Shown in pieces: positions 1-5,863 of a stretch of DNA of 10,464 bases. The notes beneath the pieces were generated by a model. That model was given only the letters and a program-made list of their open reading frames with translations. It made no database searches and was not told where the DNA came from. The stretch is from an uncultured Gammaproteobacteria bacterium (GTDB lineage: Bacteria; Pseudomonadota; Gammaproteobacteria; Pseudomonadales; Azotimanducaceae_A). Location: contig CAJWZG010000078.1 in NCBI GenBank assembly GCA_913049565.1, positions 1 through 10,464 on the forward strand. Direction: 5' to 3'. Position 1 is the first letter of the stretch. Every line of letters begins with the position of its first letter. A program made the translations under genes and the position numbers.

Positions 1-1
1 C

Positions 2-199
2 GGTGCCTTGGTCGAATTTCGCACCGCTCTAGACCGCGGCGAGTACCAACGAGTGGGTGAACTTGGTCCAAATTCATCAAGCGAAGAATTAAATGCCCAA
101 TACACTCTGCGAGATGTGGTGGGTAACGCGCGAGCGGGGGGCGTTAGTGCTCCAGTGGGCATTGGTGGTAGCGGACTGGTTGGAGGAGAAGGATCCTAA
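2..199 (+). CDS. 3' end of an unrecognised gene, cut by the left edge
   Basis: An open frame runs from the left edge (first full codon at base 2) to a TAA at 197-199, giving about 65 residues. An internal TTG at base 8 has no Shine-Dalgarno sequence visible before it, so this is more likely the tail of a longer gene than a small gene. The first half has ordinary soluble-protein composition (EFRTALDRGEYQRV, then SSSEELNAQY). The last 25 residues are rich in Gly, Val and Ala and end GLVGGEGS, as in a flexible tail. I recognise no family. It lies on the same strand as the ceramidase-like gene but is separated from it by 178 bp containing possible operators, so co-transcription is doubtful. An overlapping frame (93-335) is also open; I prefer this one because its composition is more protein-like and it continues to the window edge. 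Confidence 0.4.
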   Translation, partial: GALVEFRTALDRGEYQRVGELGPNSSSEELNAQYTLRDVVGNARAGGVSAPVGIGGSGLVGGEGS

Positions 200-244
200 A
201 GTTGGCGACCAGTGCGTTAGGTTTAAAACGGCAGGGTTAGGGTT

Positions 245-254
245 CCGATATCGG
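245..254. repeat. 10-bp perfect palindrome, possible operator half of a cluster
   Basis: CCGATATCGG reads the same on both strands. It is the first of three perfect inverted repeats within 80 bp upstream of the ceramidase-like gene. A regulator site is possible, but no known factor is matched. Confidence 0.3.
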
Positions 255-270
255 CGAAAGCGGCTCGATT

Positions 271-282
271 CGGCAATTGCCG
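271..282. repeat. 12-bp perfect palindrome, possible operator
   Basis: CGGCAATTGCCG is a perfect 12-bp palindrome lying 16 bp after the first one. It is too short and has no T-run after it, so it does not look like an intrinsic terminator for the gene ending at 199. A protein-binding site is the simpler reading, but this is inference. Confidence 0.35.
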
Positions 283-310
283 CGCCGTCTCGGTCGTGTT
301 CTGAGGTTAC

Positions 311-324
311 GCAAACCTGTTTGC
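311..324. promoter_or_regulatory. Inverted repeat, candidate operator upstream of ceramidase-like gene
   Basis: GCAAAC and GTTTGC form a perfect inverted repeat around a 2-base centre (CT), 53 bp before the TTG start of the next gene. Size and symmetry fit the operator of a dimeric helix-turn-helix repressor. A possible weak -35-like TTGATA at 332-337 lies just downstream, with only a poor -10 match (GGTAAT at 353-358, 15-bp spacing). Promoter placement is therefore uncertain. Confidence 0.35.
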
Positions 325-363
325 AAGAACGTTGATAGGTCCGTGATAGACCGGTAATCGATT

Positions 364-372
364 AAGGGGAGG
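364..372 (+). promoter_or_regulatory. Strong ribosome binding site that fixes a TTG start
   Basis: AAGGGGAGG lies 5 bases before the TTG at 378. This purine-rich match is what makes TTG the credible start, and the codons that follow encode a proper signal peptide. Confidence 0.75.
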
Positions 373-377
373 TCTTT

Positions 378-1919
378 TTGGGACGAGAGTATCTGGGGTT
401 TAGTAGCACGCGATTACTCGCCGGATTGCTGTTTCTGGGTTTAACCCCGCAGGGTTTGGCGGAGCCACTGCCTGATCGAGCGCCAGAGTCCGATCTCCAT
501 GCAGGTTTTGCCGCGCTGTCCATAACCCCGCAGGTACCAGATCAATGGGCTGATGTTGATGGCAATGCCCAATTCAATGAGGACATTGATACTTGGACCG
601 ACGGTAACGGTAACGGACGTTTTGATCCTGTTTGGATGGCAGGATTTCAGAATCAACGCCCAGCTCAGGGGGTTCATGACGAAATTATGGCTATTGTCGC
701 AGTGCTTGATGATGGGGACACGAGAATCGCCATTGTTGCCGCGGATACCATTGGATTGATGCGCAAGTTTGTGCAGCAGGTAAGAACCGACATACCTGAA
801 TCTTGGGATATCGACTACTTGCTATTGCACGCCACCCACAATCATGAGGGGCCCGATACACAGGGTCTATGGGGAGCGAGTGCATTTAGCAGCGGTGTCA
901 GCACCGAGTATATGAGTCAGCTGCGTCAAACCATTCTTGCTGGCATTGAAGAAGCGATTGGTCAGTTAGAGCCGGCCACTCTGTCATGGGCAAGAATTCC
1001 CACAAACCCGCTGACACCGATTGTTGATAAGCGTAAACCGAAAGTGGTGGACGAGGATATTCGAGCGTTGTTGTTTCGGCGCGATGACGAATCCGTAATC
1101 GGCACCATCATCAATTTTGGTATCCATGTGGAACTGGCTTGGGATCAAAACTTAGAGTTAACGGCCGATGTCGCAGGATATTTGCGGCGAGGTGTAAGTG
1201 ATGGCATTCGCTACGACGATAGCCTTATGCAACAGGGCTTGGGCGGTACGACGCTCTGGCTAACGGGTAACATTGGAGGGCTGATGACCTCTGGGCCAGA
1301 GGATGCAATCTATGACGCGTACGCAGGCAAGCAGATTACCCAGCCTAGCCATGAGAAAGCGCGTGTTTTTGGTCACAGCTTGGCCAGCAGCGTAATCGCT
1401 GCAGTGGAGCAAAAGCAATTTGCAGCATCGACTTCAACACAGCTGGGGGTCAGTGTGCTGGACGTTGAGCTTGGCATTGATAACCCCATGCTCGCTTTAG
1501 GTACGCTAATCGGCTTAGTGGACAGCTCTCCAAGCCTGCATTGGAGGCCCCCTTTCGTGCGCTACGACACTGAGGTATCGATTCTTACCATTGGTGATGC
1601 ATTAATTGTCGGTATTCCCGGCGAGCTGTACCCAGAAATTGCTGTAGGCGGTATCGAGAATCCCAGTGGCGCTGACTATGCTTTACCACCCCAAGAAATT
1701 CCGCATTTGCGTGGCGAGTTGCCTGGCAAAGTAAACCTCATGGTGAATCTTGCCAACGACGCCATTGGTTACATTATTCCGAAAAGCGAGTGGGATAATG
1801 AGGCACCTTGGATCTATGGCGAAGCAGAGGAAACCTACGGCGAGGTTGTTTCTCTGGGACCTGAAACCGCTCCGGCCATCCATCGGTCAGTAATGGAGTT
1901 GCTGCGCCAGTTACAGTGA
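378..1919 (+). CDS. Secreted neutral/alkaline ceramidase-like metalloenzyme
   Basis: A 513-residue protein resembling the N-terminal catalytic domain of neutral/alkaline non-lysosomal ceramidases, zinc amidases that cleave the N-acyl bond of ceramide. Residues 11-28 form a Sec signal peptide (hydrophobic LLAGLLFLGL, then GLA before EP), so it should act in the periplasm or outside the cell. Family landmarks are in order: the opening GFAALSITP (43-51), THNHEGPD (153-160) matching the zinc-binding HTHSGP motif, NFGIH with H250 as second zinc His, PGE with E416, and GY with Y465 within ANDAIGYIIP. By alignment from memory these match the four zinc ligands of the Pseudomonas enzyme. The segment expected to hold the nucleophilic Ser reads GNIGGLMTS (297-305), so the usual Ser appears to be Met303. 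It is shorter than true ceramidases (about 650 residues or more) and lacks their C-terminal domain. Residues 59-84 carry two Asp/Asn/Gly-rich calcium-like loops. The substrate is uncertain. It probably shares a transcript with the GST gene 30 bp downstream. Confidence 0.8.
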   Translation: MGREYLGFSSTRLLAGLLFLGLTPQGLAEPLPDRAPESDLHAGFAALSITPQVPDQWADVDGNAQFNEDIDTWTDGNGNGRFDPVWMAGFQNQRPAQGVHDEIMAIVAVLDDGDTRIAIVAADTIGLMRKFVQQVRTDIPESWDIDYLLLHATHNHEGPDTQGLWGASAFSSGVSTEYMSQLRQTILAGIEEAIGQLEPATLSWARIPTNPLTPIVDKRKPKVVDEDIRALLFRRDDESVIGTIINFGIHVELAWDQNLELTADVAGYLRRGVSDGIRYDDSLMQQGLGGTTLWLTGNIGGLMTSGPEDAIYDAYAGKQITQPSHEKARVFGHSLASSVIAAVEQKQFAASTSTQLGVSVLDVELGIDNPMLALGTLIGLVDSSPSLHWRPPFVRYDTEVSILTIGDALIVGIPGELYPEIAVGGIENPSGADYALPPQEIPHLRGELPGKVNLMVNLANDAIGYIIPKSEWDNEAPWIYGEAEETYGEVVSLGPETAPAIHRSVMELLRQLQ

Positions 1920-1949
1920 GTAGAGCGCCGTTAATTTGGGGAAGGCATT

Positions 1950-2939
1950 ATGCATAGATATAAACTCTACGGCGGTGGTGGGTCACCGTATTCTCAGAAG
2001 ATGCGCGGAATATTGCATTATCGCCGACTGCCATTCGATTGGGTGCAAATCACACCTGCAATCCGGGCAGAACTCAAACACGATGGTCCCCCTGTAATCC
2101 CGATCTTGCGCCTACCCGAAGATAGTAGCTTGCATGTGGATTCCACGCCTTTGGCTATGCTCTTGGAAGCCAGACATGTTGAGCGGTCGATTATCCCGTG
2201 TGATTCCACGATGGCATTTTTGTCCTATCTGATCGAAGACATGGCTGACGAATGGGTTACCAAGATCATGTTCCACTACCGATGGGATCTAGAGATCGAT
2301 CAACAGTACAGCAGCCGCCAAATTATTAGCGACAATACGCCGGGTTTACGCGGAGAATCTCTAGTCAGAGCGGCTCAAGCGATACGAGATCGCCAAGTCG
2401 GCCGAATGCCGATCGTGGGCTGCACGTTGCAAAATAAGCCGATCATTGAGCGCAGCTTCCATGAACTGTTGGCGATTCTTGATGGCTTTGTAACTCGGGA
2501 TGAGTATTTGTTCGGAAGCAGACCCTCACTTGCCGACTTCGGATTGTTCGGTCAGTTAAAAACCTTGGCCAGCGACCACACCCCAATGTTGATTATGCGC
2601 AAAATCGCGCCGAGCGTTTACGACTGGGTACGCCGACTAGAAGACAGCAGTGGCATCGAAGGTGATTGGCATTCTTTAGCCGAAATGCGCCCCGAAGTCC
2701 TCGATATACTGCGCTATTGTGCGCGATATTATTTACCCTTTTTACAGGCCAATGATCAGGCGATTGTCCGTAAAGAAAGCACGCTAACCGTTCAGTTAGG
2801 TAACGCCACCTACGAACAGCCTGTTTTTAGATATCAAGCAAAGTGTCTTGCGCGGCTCAAAGCCCTCTTGGCTGAAGTGCATGATCAGCAGTTGCGCGAA
2901 GTGCTTGCCGCTACAGGTTGTTTATCTTGGCTTGAGTGA
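1950..2939 (+). CDS. Glutathione S-transferase family protein with extended C-terminal region
   Basis: A 329-residue cytoplasmic protein. Residues 3-80 are a thioredoxin-fold GST N-terminal domain: YKLYGGGGSPYSQKMR at the active-site turn (Ser12 or Ser15 near where glutathione is activated, no Cys), the cis-proline loop GPPVIPIL (46-53), and DST (64-66) in the position that binds the gamma-glutamyl group. The helical C-terminal domain includes FGSRPSLADFGLFGQL (188-203), the usual N-capping region around Asp196. At 329 residues it is longer than a classic GST (about 200-220). The added length lies between the domains (110-165) and at the C terminus, where a segment around QPVFRYQAKC is seen. 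Many marine bacteria have such long GST-like proteins of unknown substrate. GGGGAAGG at 1938-1945 places the ATG at 1950. It lies 30 bp after the ceramidase-like gene, so co-expression is likely. Conjugation, isomerase or non-catalytic roles are all possible. Confidence 0.82.
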   Translation: MHRYKLYGGGGSPYSQKMRGILHYRRLPFDWVQITPAIRAELKHDGPPVIPILRLPEDSSLHVDSTPLAMLLEARHVERSIIPCDSTMAFLSYLIEDMADEWVTKIMFHYRWDLEIDQQYSSRQIISDNTPGLRGESLVRAAQAIRDRQVGRMPIVGCTLQNKPIIERSFHELLAILDGFVTRDEYLFGSRPSLADFGLFGQLKTLASDHTPMLIMRKIAPSVYDWVRRLEDSSGIEGDWHSLAEMRPEVLDILRYCARYYLPFLQANDQAIVRKESTLTVQLGNATYEQPVFRYQAKCLARLKALLAEVHDQQLREVLAATGCLSWLE

Positions 2940-2962
2940 GAGCTCTGATTGCGATGCAGGCG

Positions 2963-4435
2963 TCAGCTTGCCTTCGTGCCCCTTGTTTCCTGCGCTGCCA
3001 ATCGCTCAGTTCTTCTAGCGAGGCGCTCTTGTAATCTTTTGTGTCGCTCAGGGGTCAAGGGGTACGACCAAATCAGTTTTAGTGCCAGGCCGTAAAACAC
3101 GATAGGGCCCATGCAATACACCAGCCGCAGCGACCAAACCCCGATTTCAGTGCTCGCCGCAACGCCGCCTGCCGGGTCGAAGCCCAACAGTCCCACAATG
3201 TTCAATGAAACCCCGGTCCCAAAAGCGATGGCAATTTTCTCTGAGAAACCTAGAAACGCGAAGTAAGCTCCGGCGCGTTTACCTCCGCTGCGCGCAGAAT
3301 CGACATCTACGACGTCGGCTAGCATCGCGATGGGTAAAAATTGCAGCCCGCCAAAACAAAAGCCCTTCACCACGAAGAGCAAAAAGAAAACCGAATAGTC
3401 GCCGTAACCGAGAAAGAGATTGGCTGCACTAACCGCCGCCACAGTAATCAACGTGAACATGAATGCGCGGTGTTTGCCGATCTTCCGCCCCAGCCAGAGC
3501 CAGAATGGGATGGCGCCTAAGCCGGCAATGAAGTAGAAAAAATAGGCTGCGCCAATTGTCGGTACGCCGACAATGTCGCGAATGAAAAACAGTGAAACCG
3601 CGTTGCGGAATGACTCACCAAAGTGAACCAAAAGAACGATGGCTAGTACGCGCAACATAGGCCCATTTTTTGCGACTAGACGCAGGCCCTCAAGAATGCT
3701 GGGCTGTTTTTCTGATTCAATCGTCTGTGGCTCTTTGACGAAAATCAACACAATGGCAGCGCAAAAAGGCAGCACGCCGATAATAGCCCAAGCTAGGCCG
3801 GTTAACACGGGGCCAGTTAGGGTTGCGCGATCGACTATCTCCTTGTCGGCAAAATCGCCTGCAAAAGCACCAATGGCGTCTTGCCAAAGCGTTGAAAACA
3901 CTTGCCCGACACTGCTGCCCCCGTCGGCGAGAATTTCGATGATCATTGGAACCGAGGCGGCGATCATGAGGCCGACCAACACATAAATTTCTCGGGCAGC
4001 TGTGACGCGACTACGCTGATGGTAATCCTGAGATAACTCGGCTCCCCAAGCTCGATGGGGTAGCGTAATCATCGTGCTGCCTAAGAAGAAGATGGTCAAC
4101 CAAGTGAGAAAGTACAAAACGCCTACTCCTTCATCCGGGATGAAGAGTTTGTAGACGCCAAACATCATGATCGGTGCGCCGATCAATAACCAAGGCCGCC
4201 GGCGTCCAATTGGGGAGCGCCAGCGATCAGAAAGCTCGCCAATAAGTGGATCAGTAACGACATCGGTTAGTCGGGCCAGCATCAAGATGGTGCCAACGGC
4301 CGCTAGACTGATGCCAAGGCCGCCGGAGTAGTGGGCGGGTATCCATATCGCTAACGGGTAGCCGATAACAGCGAGAGGCATACCCAATGTGCCGTGTGCG
4401 TATAGAGTTTTCTTAGACAGTACTTGTGTTGTCAC
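2963..4435 (-). CDS. MFS transporter, GPH (glycoside-pentoside-hexuronide):cation symporter family
   Basis: A polytopic inner-membrane protein with about 12 hydrophobic segments, predicted to import a sugar, glycoside or related solute with Na+ or H+. The diagnostic GPH/MelB region is clear: ARLTDVVTDPLIGELSDR, with Asp58 and Asp62 matching the cation-site aspartates of MelB helix II, followed by GRRRPWLL in the first cytoplasmic loop. The central loop after helix VI (FVKEPQTIESEKQP) and a basic C-terminal tail also fit. I start it at the GTG at 4435-4433, giving 490 residues, because GGGGAGG (complement of 4444-4450) lies 8 bases upstream and the protein then begins like its relatives (MTTQVLSKKTLYAHG). 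An ATG at 4519 would add 28 Cys/Gly/Val-rich residues and has weaker support. A hydrophilic stretch between helices (about GSSVGQ to VDRATL) is longer than in MelB. It converges with the GST gene (23-bp gap) and diverges from the dehalogenase. The substrate cannot be read from the sequence. Confidence 0.88.
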   Translation of the reverse strand: MTTQVLSKKTLYAHGTLGMPLAVIGYPLAIWIPAHYSGGLGISLAAVGTILMLARLTDVVTDPLIGELSDRWRSPIGRRRPWLLIGAPIMMFGVYKLFIPDEGVGVLYFLTWLTIFFLGSTMITLPHRAWGAELSQDYHQRSRVTAAREIYVLVGLMIAASVPMIIEILADGGSSVGQVFSTLWQDAIGAFAGDFADKEIVDRATLTGPVLTGLAWAIIGVLPFCAAIVLIFVKEPQTIESEKQPSILEGLRLVAKNGPMLRVLAIVLLVHFGESFRNAVSLFFIRDIVGVPTIGAAYFFYFIAGLGAIPFWLWLGRKIGKHRAFMFTLITVAAVSAANLFLGYGDYSVFFLLFVVKGFCFGGLQFLPIAMLADVVDVDSARSGGKRAGAYFAFLGFSEKIAIAFGTGVSLNIVGLLGFDPAGGVAASTEIGVWSLRLVYCMGPIVFYGLALKLIWSYPLTPERHKRLQERLARRTERLAAQETRGTKAS

Positions 4436-4443
4436 GCTCGTCG

Positions 4444-4450
4444 CCTCCCC
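4444..4450 (-). promoter_or_regulatory. Ribosome binding site deciding a GTG start for the symporter
   Basis: On the minus strand this reads GGGGAGG, 8 bases before GTG at 4435. It is the strongest Shine-Dalgarno match near the 5' end of the gene and argues against the longer ATG start at 4519, whose upstream bases show no comparable site. Confidence 0.7.
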
Positions 4451-4622
4451 AACAACTCCCGCTAGAACTGCAAGGTAGCATGCGCCACACGGTGACTGAA
4501 GCTTCTGAACTCGTTTCATTAATCAAAAGCGTGTCAACTTTCCTGACCGCAGTGCGATTAGCTGGAACGTTGTCCTCGGAGGTATCTGTTGGATTTTTCT
4601 ATCGATCTGCTTCGGGATGTTT

Positions 4623-4628
4623 TATAAT
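4623..4628 (+). promoter_or_regulatory. Candidate -10 box for the haloalkane dehalogenase gene
   Basis: A perfect TATAAT lies 39 bp before the ATG at 4668. At the ideal 17-bp spacing the -35 position (4600-4605) reads TATCGA, a poor match, so this would be an activator-dependent or weak sigma-70 promoter if real. The rest of the 232-bp divergent spacer (4436-4667) holds only short symmetric pieces, such as CCTC-G-GAGG at 4574-4582, that I cannot assign. Confidence 0.4.
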
Positions 4629-4667
4629 GAATCACATTAAAAATGCCTGTCGAATGGGATATCCAAT

Positions 4668-5735
4668 ATGAAAATTTTGAGAACACCTGATCAGCGTTTT
4701 GAAGGATTGGCCGATTTTCCGTTCGCCCCTCAATACACGACGATCAAAACCCACGACGGTAGTGACCTGCGAATCCATCATCTGGATGAAGGTCCGGCCG
4801 ATGGTCCTATTGTTCTGCTTATGCACGGCCAGCCTGTGTGGAGTTACTTATACCGACATGTTATCCCCTACCTTACGGCTGCTGGCATGCGTGTTATCGC
4901 ACCAGATCTAGTCGGTTACGGTAAATCTGATAAACCTGCCGCTCTTGAGGATTACAGCTATGAACGACAAGTTGAGTGGATGGGTCAGTGGTTAGAATCC
5001 AACGGATTCTCGGGTATAACGCTTTTCGGACAGGACTGGGGAGGATTGATCGGCCTGCGACTAGTGGTCAATCATAACGAGCGTTTCGCTCGGGTGGTCA
5101 TCTCGAACACCGGCCTGCCATACAACCCAGATGTCCCCGCAGAGGTGGTGCAAAGGGTAGAGGACTTTCGAGCCTACGAGCCGACTCCTAGTTTGCCGGC
5201 AATGCAAAAGGCGATAGGAGAGATGAGTTCCGGTACCCATCCGGCAGTCAAATTTGCGTACTGGCAGAAATGGTGCTGGGAAACGGCCGACCTCCCTGTG
5301 GGCTTAATCATGTCTATGATGATTCAGCCTCCGTCAACCCCCGTGCAACTGGTAAAGCTCTTGCTAAACAATATGGGGGTTGCTTCCCCTTTGCCGACAC
5401 CAATTGCGAGAGCTTATGAGGCCCCTTTTCCAGATCCTAGTTTCAAAATGGGGCCTCGCGCGATGCCGAGCCAAGTGCCCATGTTGCCTACCTCACCCTG
5501 GATGGAGCAGCAAAGGCAGGCATGGCAGTTTTTTGAATCTTTCGACAAACCGTTTTTGTGCGCTTTTGCAGACAACGATCCGGTAACCAAGGGCGCTGAA
5601 CAAGAATTCTTGAAAAAGGTGCCAGGAACCAAGGGGCTGCCTCACACGACGATTAAACGCGGCGGGCACTTCGTGCAAGAGGGCGCGCCGGAACAAGTGG
5701 CTCAAGTGATTATTGATCTCATCCAATCTACGTGA
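4668..5735 (+). CDS. Haloalkane dehalogenase, subfamily HLD-I (DhlA/DhmA-like)
   Basis: An alpha/beta-hydrolase that should hydrolyse carbon-halogen bonds in haloalkanes to an alcohol and halide in the cytoplasm. The oxyanion-hole motif is HGQP (53-56), where HGEP or HGNP is usual. Next comes the strand-helix region RVIAPDLVGYGKSDKP (75-90). The nucleophile elbow GQDWGG places the nucleophile at Asp123, and Trp124 is the first halide-stabilising residue. Tryptophans 199, 202 and 204 lie in the cap, and Trp199 is the best candidate for the second halide ligand typical of HLD-I. The catalytic acid is probably Asp304 in ADNDP (Asp302 is the alternative) and the base is His334 in GGHFVQE. At 355 residues it is longer than DhlA (310); the extra length is mainly between the cap and the last strands (about 215-280, including YEAPFPDP). 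Start ATG has a modest GGGA 8 bases upstream. Other alpha/beta-hydrolases such as epoxide hydrolases are less likely because of Trp124 and the overall HLD-I pattern. The natural substrate is unknown. Confidence 0.85.
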   Translation: MKILRTPDQRFEGLADFPFAPQYTTIKTHDGSDLRIHHLDEGPADGPIVLLMHGQPVWSYLYRHVIPYLTAAGMRVIAPDLVGYGKSDKPAALEDYSYERQVEWMGQWLESNGFSGITLFGQDWGGLIGLRLVVNHNERFARVVISNTGLPYNPDVPAEVVQRVEDFRAYEPTPSLPAMQKAIGEMSSGTHPAVKFAYWQKWCWETADLPVGLIMSMMIQPPSTPVQLVKLLLNNMGVASPLPTPIARAYEAPFPDPSFKMGPRAMPSQVPMLPTSPWMEQQRQAWQFFESFDKPFLCAFADNDPVTKGAEQEFLKKVPGTKGLPHTTIKRGGHFVQEGAPEQVAQVIIDLIQST

Positions 5736-5818
5736 CCAACGCAGCAAAGTACGAAAATGTCCGATTTTTGACGCCTAGCAATTCGGTAAAAATGCAATAA
5801 AAACAATGAGTTAATTGC

Positions 5819-5834
5819 TGGCTCGAATCTTGCT
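5819..5834 (+). promoter_or_regulatory. Sigma-54 (RpoN) promoter of the giant flagellin gene
   Basis: TGGCTCGAATCTTGCT matches the consensus TGGCACG-N4-TTGCW with one mismatch. The invariant GG (5820-5821) and GC (5832-5833) are exactly 10 bases apart. Transcription should begin about 12 bases downstream, near 5845, giving a leader of about 19 bases. Sigma-54 control by a FleQ/FlrC-type activator is known for many polar flagellar genes in gammaproteobacteria. No sigma-28 (TAAA-N15-GCCGATAA) match was seen. Confidence 0.8.
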
Positions 5835-5835
5835 G

Positions 5836-5857
5836 ATCCCCCATAAATAACGGGGAT
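5836..5857 (+). repeat. Inverted repeat covering the flagellin ribosome binding site
   Basis: ATCCCC (5836-5841) and GGGGAT (5852-5857) are perfect complements around a 10-base centre. The right arm contains the GGGG that serves as Shine-Dalgarno sequence 8 bases before ATG 5864. In RNA started upstream this could hide the site. The expected sigma-54 start (about 5845) lies after the left arm, so that transcript would escape the fold. Confidence 0.45.
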
Positions 5858-5863
5858 TGCTAA

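Noticed and set aside
229..244. CAGGGTTAGGGTT-like telomeric-looking repeat
   Set aside because: Only one and a half units, within a bacterial-type spacer; chance similarity.
93..335. 80-residue open frame overlapping the left-edge partial gene
   Set aside because: Composition is poor (Trp- and Arg-rich, low-complexity end), no ribosome site precedes the ATG, and it runs through the palindrome-bearing spacer. The frame ending at 199 is more convincing.
2937..2965. Search for a shared terminator between the GST and symporter genes
   Set aside because: Only the 8-bp AGAGCTCT palindrome is present, with no loop or T-run, so no terminator is called.
4532..4537. Perfect TTGACA on the minus strand, a possible -35 for the symporter
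   Set aside because: At 16-18 bp spacing the -10 region reads ACGAGT or similar, far from consensus. Not supported as a promoter without transcript data.
5752..5770. CGAAAAT / ATTTTTG inverted repeat after the dehalogenase, considered as a terminator
   Set aside because: The stem is almost all A-T with a wobble pair, and no separate T-run follows, so it would be a very weak terminator.
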